DNA from: DASUGM01 sp036274055
GTDB taxonomy: Bacteria > Acidobacteriota > Vicinamibacteria > Vicinamibacterales > SCN-69-37
Length of the DNA stretch: 9,547 nt
Assembly: GCA_036274055.1 (NCBI GenBank)
Contig: DASUGM010000131.1
Span: 1-9,547 of the forward strand
Reading direction: 5' to 3'
Both the position numbers and the translations under genes were made by a program. Positions 1-7,471 of this stretch are shown piece after piece (position 1 is the stretch's first letter; each line of letters opens with the position of its first letter). The notes under the pieces were generated by a model, which saw only the letters and a list, made by a program, of their open reading frames with translations, did no database searches and was not told the origin of the DNA.

Positions 1-629
1 ATCAAGACGTATTTCTGATTGACGAGCGGCAGGCTGTAAACGCTGAGATCGAGAAGATCCCAGGCCGGATACGGCGCGGTCTGGAATCCGGCGAACGATC
101 CCTGGGCGCGATGCGGCACGACCCGGCCCTGTCGCCGGAAGGTCAGGCTCGGAATCGCCTCGAGCCCGTCGAGCGACGGCAGCTGCGCGAGCGCGATCAA
201 GCCGTCTTCCGGTTCGCCGATGAACATGCCGTCAACCGCCTCGGCGCGGGCCATCGATTCACCGGGCGCGGTCGAGGCATGGGGGCCGAAGCAGAACAAC
301 GGCGCGCCGTAGCGGGCTTTGAGCTTCGCCATCGCCACGACGTCGGCGCTGAGGGTCGGCGTCGTGCTCGGGAACAGGATCAGCGTCGGCGCGAAGCCGG
401 TCCGATCGAGTTCGGAGATCAGATCCTCGACGCTCCGTCCGGTGGCGGTCAGATCAACCAGCCGGACGTCGGCGCCGAGATCGCGGAAGAGCGCCGCGCC
501 AAGCGCCAGCGTGTACGGCGGCTTGGTGGTGCCGAGGACTTCTTCGCGCTCCTGACAGCGGCCCTGTCGCGTGAAGGCGATGCCGCCGACCAGCGGCGGA
601 TTCACGAAGAGGGTACGGGCACCTAGCAT
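1..629 (-). CDS. Cobalamin-binding radical SAM protein, N-terminal part (3' end off the window)
   Basis: The frame is open from ATG at 629 to the left edge, giving 209 codons with no stop. The protein begins LFVNPP near residues 7-12, as B12-dependent radical SAM enzymes do. A Rossmann-like cobalamin-binding domain follows: a LALGAALFRDLGADV helix-strand (41-55), strand ILFPSTTP (84-91), the FGPHAST loop (114-120) and GEPEDGL (138-144), the counterpart of the usual G-E-x-E segment. AWDLLDLSVY (189-198) is the linker that normally precedes the radical SAM barrel. The CxxxCxxC cluster motif must lie beyond the left edge and was not seen. Family members methylate unactivated carbons or rearrange lipids, sugars or tetrapyrroles; the substrate here is unknown. 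The gene starts 13 bp after the preceding radical SAM gene, with no clear Shine-Dalgarno, so it is probably cotranscribed. Family call is strong, function open. Confidence 0.88.
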   Translation of the reverse strand, partial: MLGARTLFVNPPLVGGIAFTRQGRCQEREEVLGTTKPPYTLALGAALFRDLGADVRLVDLTATGRSVEDLISELDRTGFAPTLILFPSTTPTLSADVVAMAKLKARYGAPLFCFGPHASTAPGESMARAEAVDGMFIGEPEDGLIALAQLPSLDGLEAIPSLTFRRQGRVVPHRAQGSFAGFQTAPYPAWDLLDLSVYSLPLVNQKYVL

Positions 630-642
630 CGGCGGTCCAAGT

Positions 643-1806
643 CTACTGCGGCTGCAGCTCTACCTTGCAGCACCGGCGGCAGACGGGGAACAGTCCATTT
701 TGTACCAGTTTCTGCCTGAGCCCAACGTAGCGCTCGCCGGTCCAGATCTCTTCGAGCGACTGCTCGGTCAGGTCGCCGACTTCGATGCGGATGAACGGGC
801 AGAAATAGGCCTTACCGCTGAAAGAGATCCGCGCGTTCAGGAACGGATACAGGCAGCGGCCGGGCAGCGGCGAGCCGGGTGTGTAGTACGGCTCGATGAC
901 CCCGCCTTTGACCTTCGGCCGCATGTCGAAGCGGATGCCGCGTTCGCGGCAGCGCGCCGCCAGGGCATCGACCTGGGCGCGGACCCGGGCTGGATCGAGA
1001 TGGGGATCCTCGGTGACATACGTCGAGATCGCGCTGGCGTCGCCGGTGCCGAGCAGGCGGACGGTCTCGGCGACCTCCTCCGGCGTGCTGTACATCAGGT
1101 GATTGAGCCCGATCGCGTCGACGCCAAGTTCGGCGGCGACGTCGACCATCTGGTGCAGCGCATCGAGCGTTTCGTGGGCGACGGTGGTGTTGACGCTGAC
1201 CCGCAGCGGCGCGTGCTTGCGCTTCGCCGCCGCCTGCAACCGCCGCAGGCCGGCCGACGTCCGCTCGAACGTGCCCTTCACGCCCCTGGCCTTGTCGTGC
1301 AGCTCGTTGGGGCCGTCGATCGAGACGCTGATGTGTTTCAGAAATCCCTGCCGCGCCAGCTCCGCGAGCGCTTCGGCGCGTTCGTCGGTGAGGATCGTGC
1401 CGTTGGTGGTGAGATATCCGCACACGTACTGCTTTTCGCGGAAGACATCCATGACGCCGAGGATGTCCTTGCGCATGAAGATCTCGCCGCCGGTCAGGCT
1501 GACCTGGAGGCCTTCCGCTTCTGGAAACGCGCGGCGCAGGACGTCGAGCGGCAGCTCTTCGCGCCACTCGCCTTCGATGTTGAGCAGGGTGCCAACGTAG
1601 CAGAACTCACAATGCAGGTTGCACCGCATCGTCGCTTCGTAGACCACACCGGCGGGCAGGCGGCCGGCGCGGCCGTCTTTCTTCTGGACGAATTCCGCGA
1701 TCCGTTTCGCGTACTTGCGGCGGCGGTAGCGGGCGAGCAGGCTGGTCGCGAACGGCATCGCGCGGGCCCGGCGCGCCACCGCCTCGCGCAGGCGGGCGAT
1801 CGCCAT
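643..1806 (-). CDS. Radical SAM protein with SPASM-type C-terminal cluster domain
   Basis: This 387-residue protein has the radical SAM signature CNLHCEFC (Cys62, Cys66, Cys69), which binds the [4Fe-4S] cluster that cleaves S-adenosylmethionine. SLTGGE (about 103-108) is the SAM amino-group motif, and LTTNG and SVSIDG are the typical later barrel strands. The C-terminal region has GRCLYP, a second Cys in YFCPF, the phrase GDLTEQSLEEIW, and CRRCC (376-380). That pattern matches a SPASM/twitch domain carrying auxiliary Fe-S clusters. A basic Arg/Ala-rich stretch (residues 5-40) precedes the core and could be a membrane- or partner-binding helix. The ATG overlaps the stop of the upstream glycosyltransferase gene by one base (TGATG), implying translational coupling. 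SPASM enzymes modify peptides, proteins, sugars or lipids; envelope-glycan neighbours favour a sugar or lipid substrate, but this is inference. Confidence 0.93.
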   Translation of the reverse strand: MAIARLREAVARRARAMPFATSLLARYRRRKYAKRIAEFVQKKDGRAGRLPAGVVYEATMRCNLHCEFCYVGTLLNIEGEWREELPLDVLRRAFPEAEGLQVSLTGGEIFMRKDILGVMDVFREKQYVCGYLTTNGTILTDERAEALAELARQGFLKHISVSIDGPNELHDKARGVKGTFERTSAGLRRLQAAAKRKHAPLRVSVNTTVAHETLDALHQMVDVAAELGVDAIGLNHLMYSTPEEVAETVRLLGTGDASAISTYVTEDPHLDPARVRAQVDALAARCRERGIRFDMRPKVKGGVIEPYYTPGSPLPGRCLYPFLNARISFSGKAYFCPFIRIEVGDLTEQSLEEIWTGERYVGLRQKLVQNGLFPVCRRCCKVELQPQ

Positions 1807-3563
1807 CAGCGCAGCCGCCAGATCTCGACGATTGGACCGGGGCGCTCGAGGGCCGCGTCGATCGTCGCGTCGGTGTTGTGCAGAAACGGCGACACGGCCG
1901 CGCGGGTCGTCGGGGTCGCGGCGGCGCGGTAAGGCGAAAACGTCACGATCAATTGGGCGTCTTTGGCGAGGGCGCGATCCAGCGAAGCGAGCGCCACATC
2001 AGGCTGATTGTACCGCTTCAGGATCACGTGTGTCACGGCGAGCGCCCGCAGCGGCGCCAGCGTCTCATCGGCGAACGCCGATGGCGACACGTAGATCTTG
2101 TCCTGATCGAGCCCGCCGTCGCCGAGGTAGATCGTCCGGTAGGCGGGCGCCGGGTAGGGGTCGAGGTCGAGCTGCTTGCGGAAACGGGTCGACGCCCGTG
2201 TTTCGTCGCCCTGTGTGGCGCGCAGGGCTTCGACGAGACCGGCGCGCGATTGCCGAAGCGGGACGCTGTAGGGCTGGACGAGCACCGATGATTCGGCGGG
2301 CAGGTTCTTCGCGATCCACTCGTAGGCCTGCGTGCGCGTGTCGGTCTGCAGGAAGAAGGCGTCGCTTCGCGCGCTGGCGACGCCGCCGCTCATCAGCAGG
2401 CCGGCGACGACCAAGGAAGCCGCGACGAGCACGCCCCCTCGAGCCACACGAGCGATCAGCGCCGCCGCACCGGCGCCAGCCAGCACGGCCGCAAATGGCA
2501 GCACCGGATTCAGATAGCGCGTCGCGGGGAAGGTGTTGCCGATGAACAGCAGAAAGGCCACGGGAAATGCGAGCAGCAGCCCGGCACGCCGACCGTCGGT
2601 CCTGAACATCGCGACCACGCCAATTGCGCCACACAGCGCCGCGATGACGCCGAGCCCGTCGCGCCACAGGGTCTGCAGGTAGAAGCCGAGCGATCCGAAC
2701 AGCCCGGCCGTCTCGGTGGCGCGATCCATCACGATCTGCCGGTTGCCGATGACGTCGGCGATCACGCGCGCGGGCTCGACGATCAAGAACGGCGATCCGG
2801 CGACAAACGCGATCGTGGCGGCGACGCCGGCGTTCGCCAACAGCCGCAGCCGATCGGCAACTCGCTCGTTCGGTGTTGCCGGCCACAGCGCCGCGATCGC
2901 GATCGGCAGGGCGACAAAGATCGCGTAGTAGTGCGTCGACATCGCGAGTCCGGCCACGGCGCCGCAACCCGCCCAGCGCCTCAGCGTCTGCGCGTACGTT
3001 CCCTGCGCCTCAGCGTGATCCCTCGGCGTCGTGGCGTGGAAGAGCCCGAGGATCGCCAGCACGATCAGCAGCGTCACCGGCACGTCGTGCTTCACGTAGT
3101 GCGCATCGCGAACGGCAATCGGCGACACGGCCAGAACCGCGGCGGCGATCACACCAGCGGTGCGGCCCGACAGCCGCCGGCCGAGCGCGTAGGTCGCGGC
3201 GATCGTCGCGACGCCGCAGAGCGCCGTCAGCTTCCGGCCGACGAGAAAGATCCAGGTCGGATCGGCGAAGTAGCTGCGCTCGAACGCGGCCAGCGAGTCG
3301 AAGAGGCCGAAGACGCGGCCGACGCCGTAGCCGAGCACTTCCCAGGCGAACAACACGTAGAAGTAGAAGGTCGGGTACAGGAAGTTGTGCGGGTTGAGGC
3401 CGTTGGTCGCGAACGCAAGAGCGCGATTCATGATCGCGACTTCGTCGGGGTTGTAGACGAACGGCAGGCCGTACGACAACGCGGTGAAGCGCAGCGCCGC
3501 ACCGACCGCGAGCACGATCACGAGCAGCACGCGCGTCGCGGCGGGTGAGAGCTCAGTCCGCAT
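1806..3563 (-). CDS. GT39/ArnT-like integral membrane glycosyltransferase
   Basis: This 585-residue polytopic protein resembles GT-C fold enzymes (PMT/ArnT, family 39). These take a sugar from a polyprenyl-phosphate carrier and add it to an acceptor on the outer face of the inner membrane. TM1 spans about residues 11-30. It is followed by the first periplasmic loop with the Asp-Glu pair (NPDE, Asp40-Glu41), the catalytic and metal-binding signature of the fold. Further features are KHDVPVTLLIV (158-168), HYYAIFV (211-217), about ten hydrophobic segments up to residue 392, and RYLNPVLPF (349-357), a common GT39 segment. A soluble C-terminal domain (about 400-585) begins with DTRTQAYEWIAKN. Length fits the family (about 500-600). 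The ATG lies inside the end of the flippase gene (11-bp overlap). The donor sugar and acceptor (lipid A, glycan or protein) cannot be told from sequence. Confidence 0.9.
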   Translation of the reverse strand: MRTELSPAATRVLLVIVLAVGAALRFTALSYGLPFVYNPDEVAIMNRALAFATNGLNPHNFLYPTFYFYVLFAWEVLGYGVGRVFGLFDSLAAFERSYFADPTWIFLVGRKLTALCGVATIAATYALGRRLSGRTAGVIAAAVLAVSPIAVRDAHYVKHDVPVTLLIVLAILGLFHATTPRDHAEAQGTYAQTLRRWAGCGAVAGLAMSTHYYAIFVALPIAIAALWPATPNERVADRLRLLANAGVAATIAFVAGSPFLIVEPARVIADVIGNRQIVMDRATETAGLFGSLGFYLQTLWRDGLGVIAALCGAIGVVAMFRTDGRRAGLLLAFPVAFLLFIGNTFPATRYLNPVLPFAAVLAGAGAAALIARVARGGVLVAASLVVAGLLMSGGVASARSDAFFLQTDTRTQAYEWIAKNLPAESSVLVQPYSVPLRQSRAGLVEALRATQGDETRASTRFRKQLDLDPYPAPAYRTIYLGDGGLDQDKIYVSPSAFADETLAPLRALAVTHVILKRYNQPDVALASLDRALAKDAQLIVTFSPYRAAATPTTRAAVSPFLHNTDATIDAALERPGPIVEIWRLR

Positions 3564-5043
3564 TGGTCCGCGCCGGGCGCGCCGGACGCCGGCGCAGCCG
3601 CAGCGTCATCTCGCGCAGAAAGCGAAGTTCGGAGGGGCGGAAGAATCCGGTCGCCCACAACAGGCCGGTGTAGATTGCGACGACCACGGCGCCGCGTACG
3701 ATCAGGCTGGCGATCGGCGGGAGCTCCGGAATCAAGCGCACCGTGGCCAGCGTCGCGACGCCGCCGGCCAGGACCAACCGCAGAATGCGCTGGCCCTCAT
3801 ACGGCACCGGATAGACCCGGCGCGCGAACCACCAGCCAAGCGCCGCCTGTGTCGCGAACGAGAGCAGGAACGCGACCGCGGCGCCAATCGCGCCGTAGAG
3901 CGGCATCAGCACCAGGCCGGACGACAGCCCGACGATTGCCGCCGCCATCGTCGTCATCGGATAGAACTCCGTCCGGCTGGTCAGGTTCAACCCGATGGAA
4001 GTGAGCAAGTAGACGCCCTGGAACGCAAACCCCAGCGCGATGATCGGCACGACTGGGATCGCCTCCAGATAAGCCGGCGTCAGCATGATCAGCACGACAT
4101 CGCGGGCGATCGCCGTCGTGCCGGCGACGAGCAGCACCAGCACGGCAATGCCGTAGGTGGTCATCTTGCGGAAGACGTCGCGCGCGTCGGGCTGCTTCGC
4201 GGTCGCGTAGTAAAACGGTGCCCATGCGGTTTCAAACGCCGAGAGAAAAAATTTCACGCCCGAACCGAGCGTCGAGGCGTTCTGGTAGACGCCCGCAGCG
4301 CTGAGCGACACGTAGTTCGTGAACAGCAGCTTGTTGCCGGCGTCGAACGCCTGTTGGGCCAGGCCGGAGGGCAGCCGCGGCAGCCCGAATCGAAGGCTGT
4401 GCCGCAGGTCCGATGCCGAAAACACCGGCCGCAGCAGCCCGCGGCACCATCGCCACAGCACCGTCCAGATCGCGATCGTGACGATGAGATCGGTGAGGAA
4501 GATCCCGGTCACGCCCATCCCGAACTGCAGGACCAGGATCAGCCGCAGCAGCAGCGTCGCCAGCGACCGCGCGAACGTCAGCCCGCTGTATGCGGCCGCC
4601 TCGCGCTGCATCCGCATGACGTGAAACGGAATGAACGTGAACGCCATCAGGAAGGCGTTGACCAGCATCAGCCGCAGCGCCACGAGATAACCGGCGTCGA
4701 GCGACCAGACCCGCGCGAGCGCGCCGGACGCGGCCAGCATGACCGCGAGAATCGCGCCGTCGACCGCGAGCAGGAACCACGCGATCGTGCTCGCCAGACG
4801 CTGGCGCGGCGCGCCGGCCTCGCGATCGAGGAAATAGCGCATGAACGCGCCGTCCACGCCCCAGCGGTTGACGACCTTCAGCAGCGTTTCGATCGAGATG
4901 ATGATCAACAGCGCGCCGTAGTCGGTCGTCGACAGGACCCGCACGTACACGGGCAGCAGCAGGAAGTTGACGACGCTGATCGCGGCGTCGCCGGCGCCGT
5001 AGATGGCGACGCCCGTGCTCAGCTCTTTGACGCGATCGCGCAC
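3553..5043 (-). CDS. Polysaccharide/lipid-linked oligosaccharide flippase (Wzx-like, MOP superfamily)
   Basis: This 496-residue, almost wholly hydrophobic protein fits the Wzx/RfbX branch of the MOP exporters, which move undecaprenyl-diphosphate-linked glycans across the inner membrane. The N-terminus has the usual pattern: a short basic start, a first helix (about 12-33), then LLPVYVRVLSTTDYG (29-43). The second half opens with LRFGLPRLPSGLAQ (217-230) and a GVYQNASTLGSG segment (251-262), both typical of the family. About a dozen or more membrane segments are visible, and the tail from about residue 480 is Arg-rich and cytosolic. The start is GTG at 5043; the next in-frame Met is residue 68, which would delete the first two helices, so GTG is preferred. 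No clear Shine-Dalgarno is seen. The gene begins 10 bp after the methyltransferase stop and overlaps the GT39 gene by 11 bp, so flipping and transfer are probably made together. Confidence 0.92.
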   Translation of the reverse strand: MRDRVKELSTGVAIYGAGDAAISVVNFLLLPVYVRVLSTTDYGALLIIISIETLLKVVNRWGVDGAFMRYFLDREAGAPRQRLASTIAWFLLAVDGAILAVMLAASGALARVWSLDAGYLVALRLMLVNAFLMAFTFIPFHVMRMQREAAAYSGLTFARSLATLLLRLILVLQFGMGVTGIFLTDLIVTIAIWTVLWRWCRGLLRPVFSASDLRHSLRFGLPRLPSGLAQQAFDAGNKLLFTNYVSLSAAGVYQNASTLGSGVKFFLSAFETAWAPFYYATAKQPDARDVFRKMTTYGIAVLVLLVAGTTAIARDVVLIMLTPAYLEAIPVVPIIALGFAFQGVYLLTSIGLNLTSRTEFYPMTTMAAAIVGLSSGLVLMPLYGAIGAAVAFLLSFATQAALGWWFARRVYPVPYEGQRILRLVLAGGVATLATVRLIPELPPIASLIVRGAVVVAIYTGLLWATGFFRPSELRFLREMTLRLRRRPARPARTNAD

Positions 5044-5053
5044 AGCCGCTGGG

Positions 5054-5764
5054 TCAGCCCCGCCGGAACCGAAGCACGTTGAGGAAGCACCAGCCCGGCA
5101 CCGGCAACAGCCGCGTCAGCCATCGGTGCAGGGGCCGGAGCCGCGCCGGTGACTTGCGGATCCACCGCGTCAGCACGGGGACGGTGGGAAAGATGCCGGT
5201 CCGTTCCACCAGCGTGAAGCCGGCGCGGCGCGCCAGATCGAGATACTCGGCAACCGGCCGGTCGCCGGGATGCTTGGCGATGTTCGCGGTGCGGATCAGC
5301 TCGCCGCGGAGCATGAAGTGCACGCGTGACTGCAGATGCGCCAGATTCGGCACGGTCACCAGCAGCTCGCCGCCGGGTTTGAGGACGCGAAACAATTCGG
5401 CAAGCGCGCGCGGCTGATCGTCGAAAGACAGATGCTCGAGTACGTCGAGACAGAGCGCCCGATCGAAGATCGCCGGCGCGTAGGGCAGTTGGGTCAGCGA
5501 TCCCCGGGTGACGTGCGCCGAGCTGTAGTTCGGGTCGAGTCCTTCGATTGCCAGGCGGCCATGGAACTCGTCGACCAGCACCCCTTCGCCGCAGCCGGCG
5601 TCGAGCACGCGCGTGCCGGGCGCGAGCGACGTCAGATAGGCGCGCACGCGTTCGAGTTTGGCGAGATAGGTCGGGTAGAACTCCCAGTCGGGTGAGAGTT
5701 CGCGGTGGTAATCGCCCCGTTCAGCGTATTCGCCCGTCCGTGACACGGACGAGGGCAGCGTCAT
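5054..5764 (-). CDS. Class I SAM-dependent methyltransferase
   Basis: This 236-residue protein has the Rossmann methyltransferase fold. Motif I is VLDAGCGEG (53-61), the SAM-binding glycine loop. GLDPNY (75-80) carries the acidic residue expected to bind the SAM ribose. LCLDVLEHL (104-112) is motif IV-like, and LKPGGELLVTVPN (128-140) is the usual later strand-turn. The C-terminal part from about 160 is variable and basic (RWIRKSPARLRPLHRW), with a hydrophobic end (VPGWCFLNVLRF), which may contact membrane or a lipid-linked substrate. Many enzymes of this type in surface-polysaccharide loci O-methylate sugars; the target here is not known. ATG at 5764 is the first common start codon after the upstream stop, which lies in the same frame 18 bp away. 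No Shine-Dalgarno is evident, so translation may depend on coupling to the STN-domain gene 15 bp upstream. Confidence 0.92.
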   Translation of the reverse strand: MTLPSSVSRTGEYAERGDYHRELSPDWEFYPTYLAKLERVRAYLTSLAPGTRVLDAGCGEGVLVDEFHGRLAIEGLDPNYSSAHVTRGSLTQLPYAPAIFDRALCLDVLEHLSFDDQPRALAELFRVLKPGGELLVTVPNLAHLQSRVHFMLRGELIRTANIAKHPGDRPVAEYLDLARRAGFTLVERTGIFPTVPVLTRWIRKSPARLRPLHRWLTRLLPVPGWCFLNVLRFRRG

Positions 5765-5779
5765 GGAGCGAATTGTACG

Positions 5780-6466
5780 TTACTGACCGCCGCCGGGTGC
5801 CTTGATGATCGGCGGCGTCGTCCCGCCGCCTCCGGGTTTGGGCGGCGTTGTCGACGAGCCAATCGGCGTGACCGGGACGAACACCGAACCGGGCGACGCC
5901 GAGGTCGCAGCCGGACCGGGCGCGTTGACGACACCGGGCGCGTAGGGCGTGTTGTTCGGACGCGGGGGGCCGTTCGGCGCGACCGGCGGAATCTCATCGG
6001 CCGGATTTCCCGGCGACGAGATGTTGCTCTGGTAGGGCGGCGTCGCCACCGGGTTGTAGGCCGACGCGTAGCCTCCGGTCGTCGGATTGCTGGTCGCGAT
6101 CACGTAGATCGTTTCGAAGTTCGATGGCCCGGCGGCGCCGGCGCGTTTCGGCGTCAGGATCACGCCGGCGGCCTGACGCAGCAGTGTCTCGAGCACCATC
6201 GCCTGTGGCGCGTTGTCGAACACCAGCGGCGTGACGATCGGCCCGGCGGTCAGCTTCTCGCCGTCCACCACGGCGCACTGGCACAGCCGTTTCCACTCGA
6301 TCATGATCTCGCTCGGCCGGACGTTCTGCGCGCGCAGCGTCACCAGTCCGTCGGCATCGAACGACAGCTTCAGCGTCCGTTCCGGCGACAGCTGGGCACT
6401 GGCCAGGGCTGGCGCCATCAACAGACCGGCGGCGGCGACGACGAGTAGACCAATCGAGGCGCGCAT
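5780..6466 (-). CDS. Exported protein with STN-like (secretin/TonB N-terminal) domain and Pro/Gly/Asn-rich tail
   Basis: This 228-residue protein has a clear Sec signal peptide: a basic start, hydrophobic core (about 5-19) and ALASA|Q with probable cleavage after Ala24. There is no lipobox Cys. The mature N-terminal part (about 40-107) reads like an STN domain: VTLRAQNVRPSEIMIEW, a CQC pair (Cys62, Cys64), VTPLVFDNAPQAMVLETLL, then GVILTPK. In secretins and TonB-dependent receptors this domain lies in the periplasm and makes protein contacts; here no barrel or secretin domain follows. Residues about 128-228 are low complexity (Pro, Gly, Asn, Ser, Thr), probably disordered or wall-spanning. 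It is the only gene here preceded by a recognisable spacer, with a -10-like TATACT and an AGGAGA ribosome site, so it may start its own transcript. Its partner is unknown. Similarity is judged by eye, so the domain call is moderate; export is strong. Confidence 0.8.
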   Translation of the reverse strand: MRASIGLLVVAAAGLLMAPALASAQLSPERTLKLSFDADGLVTLRAQNVRPSEIMIEWKRLCQCAVVDGEKLTAGPIVTPLVFDNAPQAMVLETLLRQAAGVILTPKRAGAAGPSNFETIYVIATSNPTTGGYASAYNPVATPPYQSNISSPGNPADEIPPVAPNGPPRPNNTPYAPGVVNAPGPAATSASPGSVFVPVTPIGSSTTPPKPGGGGTTPPIIKAPGGGQ

Positions 6467-6471
6467 GGCGT

Positions 6472-6477
6472 TCTCCT
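6472..6477 (-). promoter_or_regulatory. Strong Shine-Dalgarno for the STN-domain gene
   Basis: The minus strand reads AGGAGA five bases before the ATG at 6466, a near-consensus ribosome binding site. It fixes this start and contrasts with the weak or absent sites before most other genes in the cluster, suggesting this small exported protein is made in larger amounts. Confidence 0.75.
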
Positions 6478-6497
6478 GAAAAAGACCGGGTCCTTGC

Positions 6498-6523
6498 AGT
6501 ATACCCCCGCCCCCCTACATCAA
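6498..6523 (-). promoter_or_regulatory. Possible internal promoter before the STN-domain gene
   Basis: The minus strand has TATACT (6503 to 6498), one base from the sigma-70 -10 consensus. TTGATG (6523 to 6518) could serve as -35, but the spacer is only 14 bp and is nearly all G, so the -35 is doubtful. The -35 candidate overlaps the last codons of the upstream radical SAM gene. The 48-bp gap is the largest in the window. Transcription from here would serve the six genes from the STN-domain gene leftward. The -10 element is seen directly; promoter activity is inference. Confidence 0.4.
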
Positions 6524-7462
6524 TTTCTTAATCCACAGCGGCGAGTCTTTCTTCGGTAAATCGCAGGATCGGCAGATCTCCGGCCCACCGGTTTCGAGGT
6601 GCTGGCGGCGGGCGGCCCGGTAGAGGGGCGAATTCCAGATTTCCTGGATGGTCGACGTTCGCAGGTCGCCGAGCACGTTTCGTCCGTCGAAATCGGCGCA
6701 ACACAGCGAGACGCGGCCGTCCCAGAGGACGGTGAACGTCAGCCAGAGCCGGTAGCACGGGTACTGGACGTCGGATTTCGCGTTGAGCGTGCCCGCCCAG
6801 TTGTGCAGATCCGTGATGTGCACCTTGTCGGCGATCTTGCTCCACTCGTCGATGAACGCCTGCTCGTCGGCGGAGTTGTCCTGGCGGACGAACGACAGAA
6901 TCAGCTTCGGATGCGTGCGTCCACGCTCCCGCCGCAGCCGCGCCAGGGTGCGGATGTTGTTGATGACGGTGTCGTACTCGAGGTTGAGCCGGGTGCGCTC
7001 GAAGACTTCCTTGCCGGCGGCGTCGACGCTGATGTTGATCGCGTCGAGGCCGGCGTCGATCATTCCGGCGGCAATCTCCTCGGTGATCAGCGAGCCGTTG
7101 CTGATCATGCCGACTTCCTTGATGCCCTTCTGCTTCGCGTAGCGGACCTTGTCGACCAGTTTCTTGTCGAGGAACGGCTCGCCGTAGTTGTGGACGCGGA
7201 CGTGGGTGATGCCGAGCGCGCCGCACTCGTCGACGATCTTCGCGAACAGATCGAAGTCCATCACGCCCTGGCGACGGTGCATTTCGTCGCGCGGGCAGAA
7301 CACGCACTTCGCGTTGCACAGGTTCGTGCTCTCGATCTGCACGATGTCGGGTAGATGGCGGGCGCGGTCGCGCCCGGTCGCGATCAGCAGCTTCCGGATC
7401 GGCTTCGCGTTGGCCGCGAGCGCCCGCTCCGCGGCTTTCCGCGCCTGTCGGGTCAAAGACAC
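6515..7462 (-). CDS. Radical SAM protein with SPASM-type C-terminus
   Basis: This 315-residue protein has the radical SAM motif CNAKCVFC (Cys49, Cys53, Cys56). NYGEP (about 91-95) replaces the usual GGEP SAM-binding strand, and ISNGSL and ISVDAAG are typical barrel strands. The C-terminal third matches a SPASM domain: PCYRLW, then WDGRVSLCCADFDG, GDLRTSTIQEIW and CRSC (Cys297, Cys300), enough cysteines for at least one auxiliary [4Fe-4S] cluster. A basic Ala/Arg/Lys stretch of about 35 residues precedes the core. The start is GTG at 7462, nine bases after the stop of the SDR gene; the Shine-Dalgarno is weak (a GGGGA run about 12 bases upstream). It is related in architecture to the other SPASM protein here, but shorter and clearly divergent, so not a recent duplicate. 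Substrate unknown; a sugar or lipid-linked glycan is the contextual guess. Confidence 0.92.
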   Translation of the reverse strand: MSLTRQARKAAERALAANAKPIRKLLIATGRDRARHLPDIVQIESTNLCNAKCVFCPRDEMHRRQGVMDFDLFAKIVDECGALGITHVRVHNYGEPFLDKKLVDKVRYAKQKGIKEVGMISNGSLITEEIAAGMIDAGLDAINISVDAAGKEVFERTRLNLEYDTVINNIRTLARLRRERGRTHPKLILSFVRQDNSADEQAFIDEWSKIADKVHITDLHNWAGTLNAKSDVQYPCYRLWLTFTVLWDGRVSLCCADFDGRNVLGDLRTSTIQEIWNSPLYRAARRQHLETGGPEICRSCDLPKKDSPLWIKKLM

Positions 7463-7471
7463 GCTGATCGA

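Noticed and set aside
571..1932. 453-codon open frame on the plus strand opposite a radical SAM gene
   Set aside because: It mirrors the minus-strand gene with CxxxCxxC and SPASM motifs, crosses the boundary of two real genes, and shows no domain of its own.
3484..5082. 532-codon open frame on the plus strand opposite the flippase gene
   Set aside because: Its product is low-complexity, rich in Arg, Gln, Asp and His, with no recognisable motif, while the minus strand encodes a clear Wzx-like protein. Long antisense frames are expected in GC-rich genes.
5764..5782. Possible read-through fusion of the STN-domain and methyltransferase genes, which lie in the same frame
   Set aside because: Only a TAA and five codons separate them, but the first protein has a signal peptide and the second is a cytosolic enzyme, so fusion makes no sense.
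5815..5860. GC-rich inverted repeat near the end of the STN-domain gene as a terminator
   Set aside because: The arms are about 7 bp, come from the Gly/Pro codon repeats of the tail, lie inside the gene and are not followed by a T-run.
6467..6514. Precursor peptide gene for the radical SAM/SPASM proteins
   Set aside because: The largest gap is 48 bp and none of the gaps can hold a leader-plus-core peptide. One could still lie outside the window.
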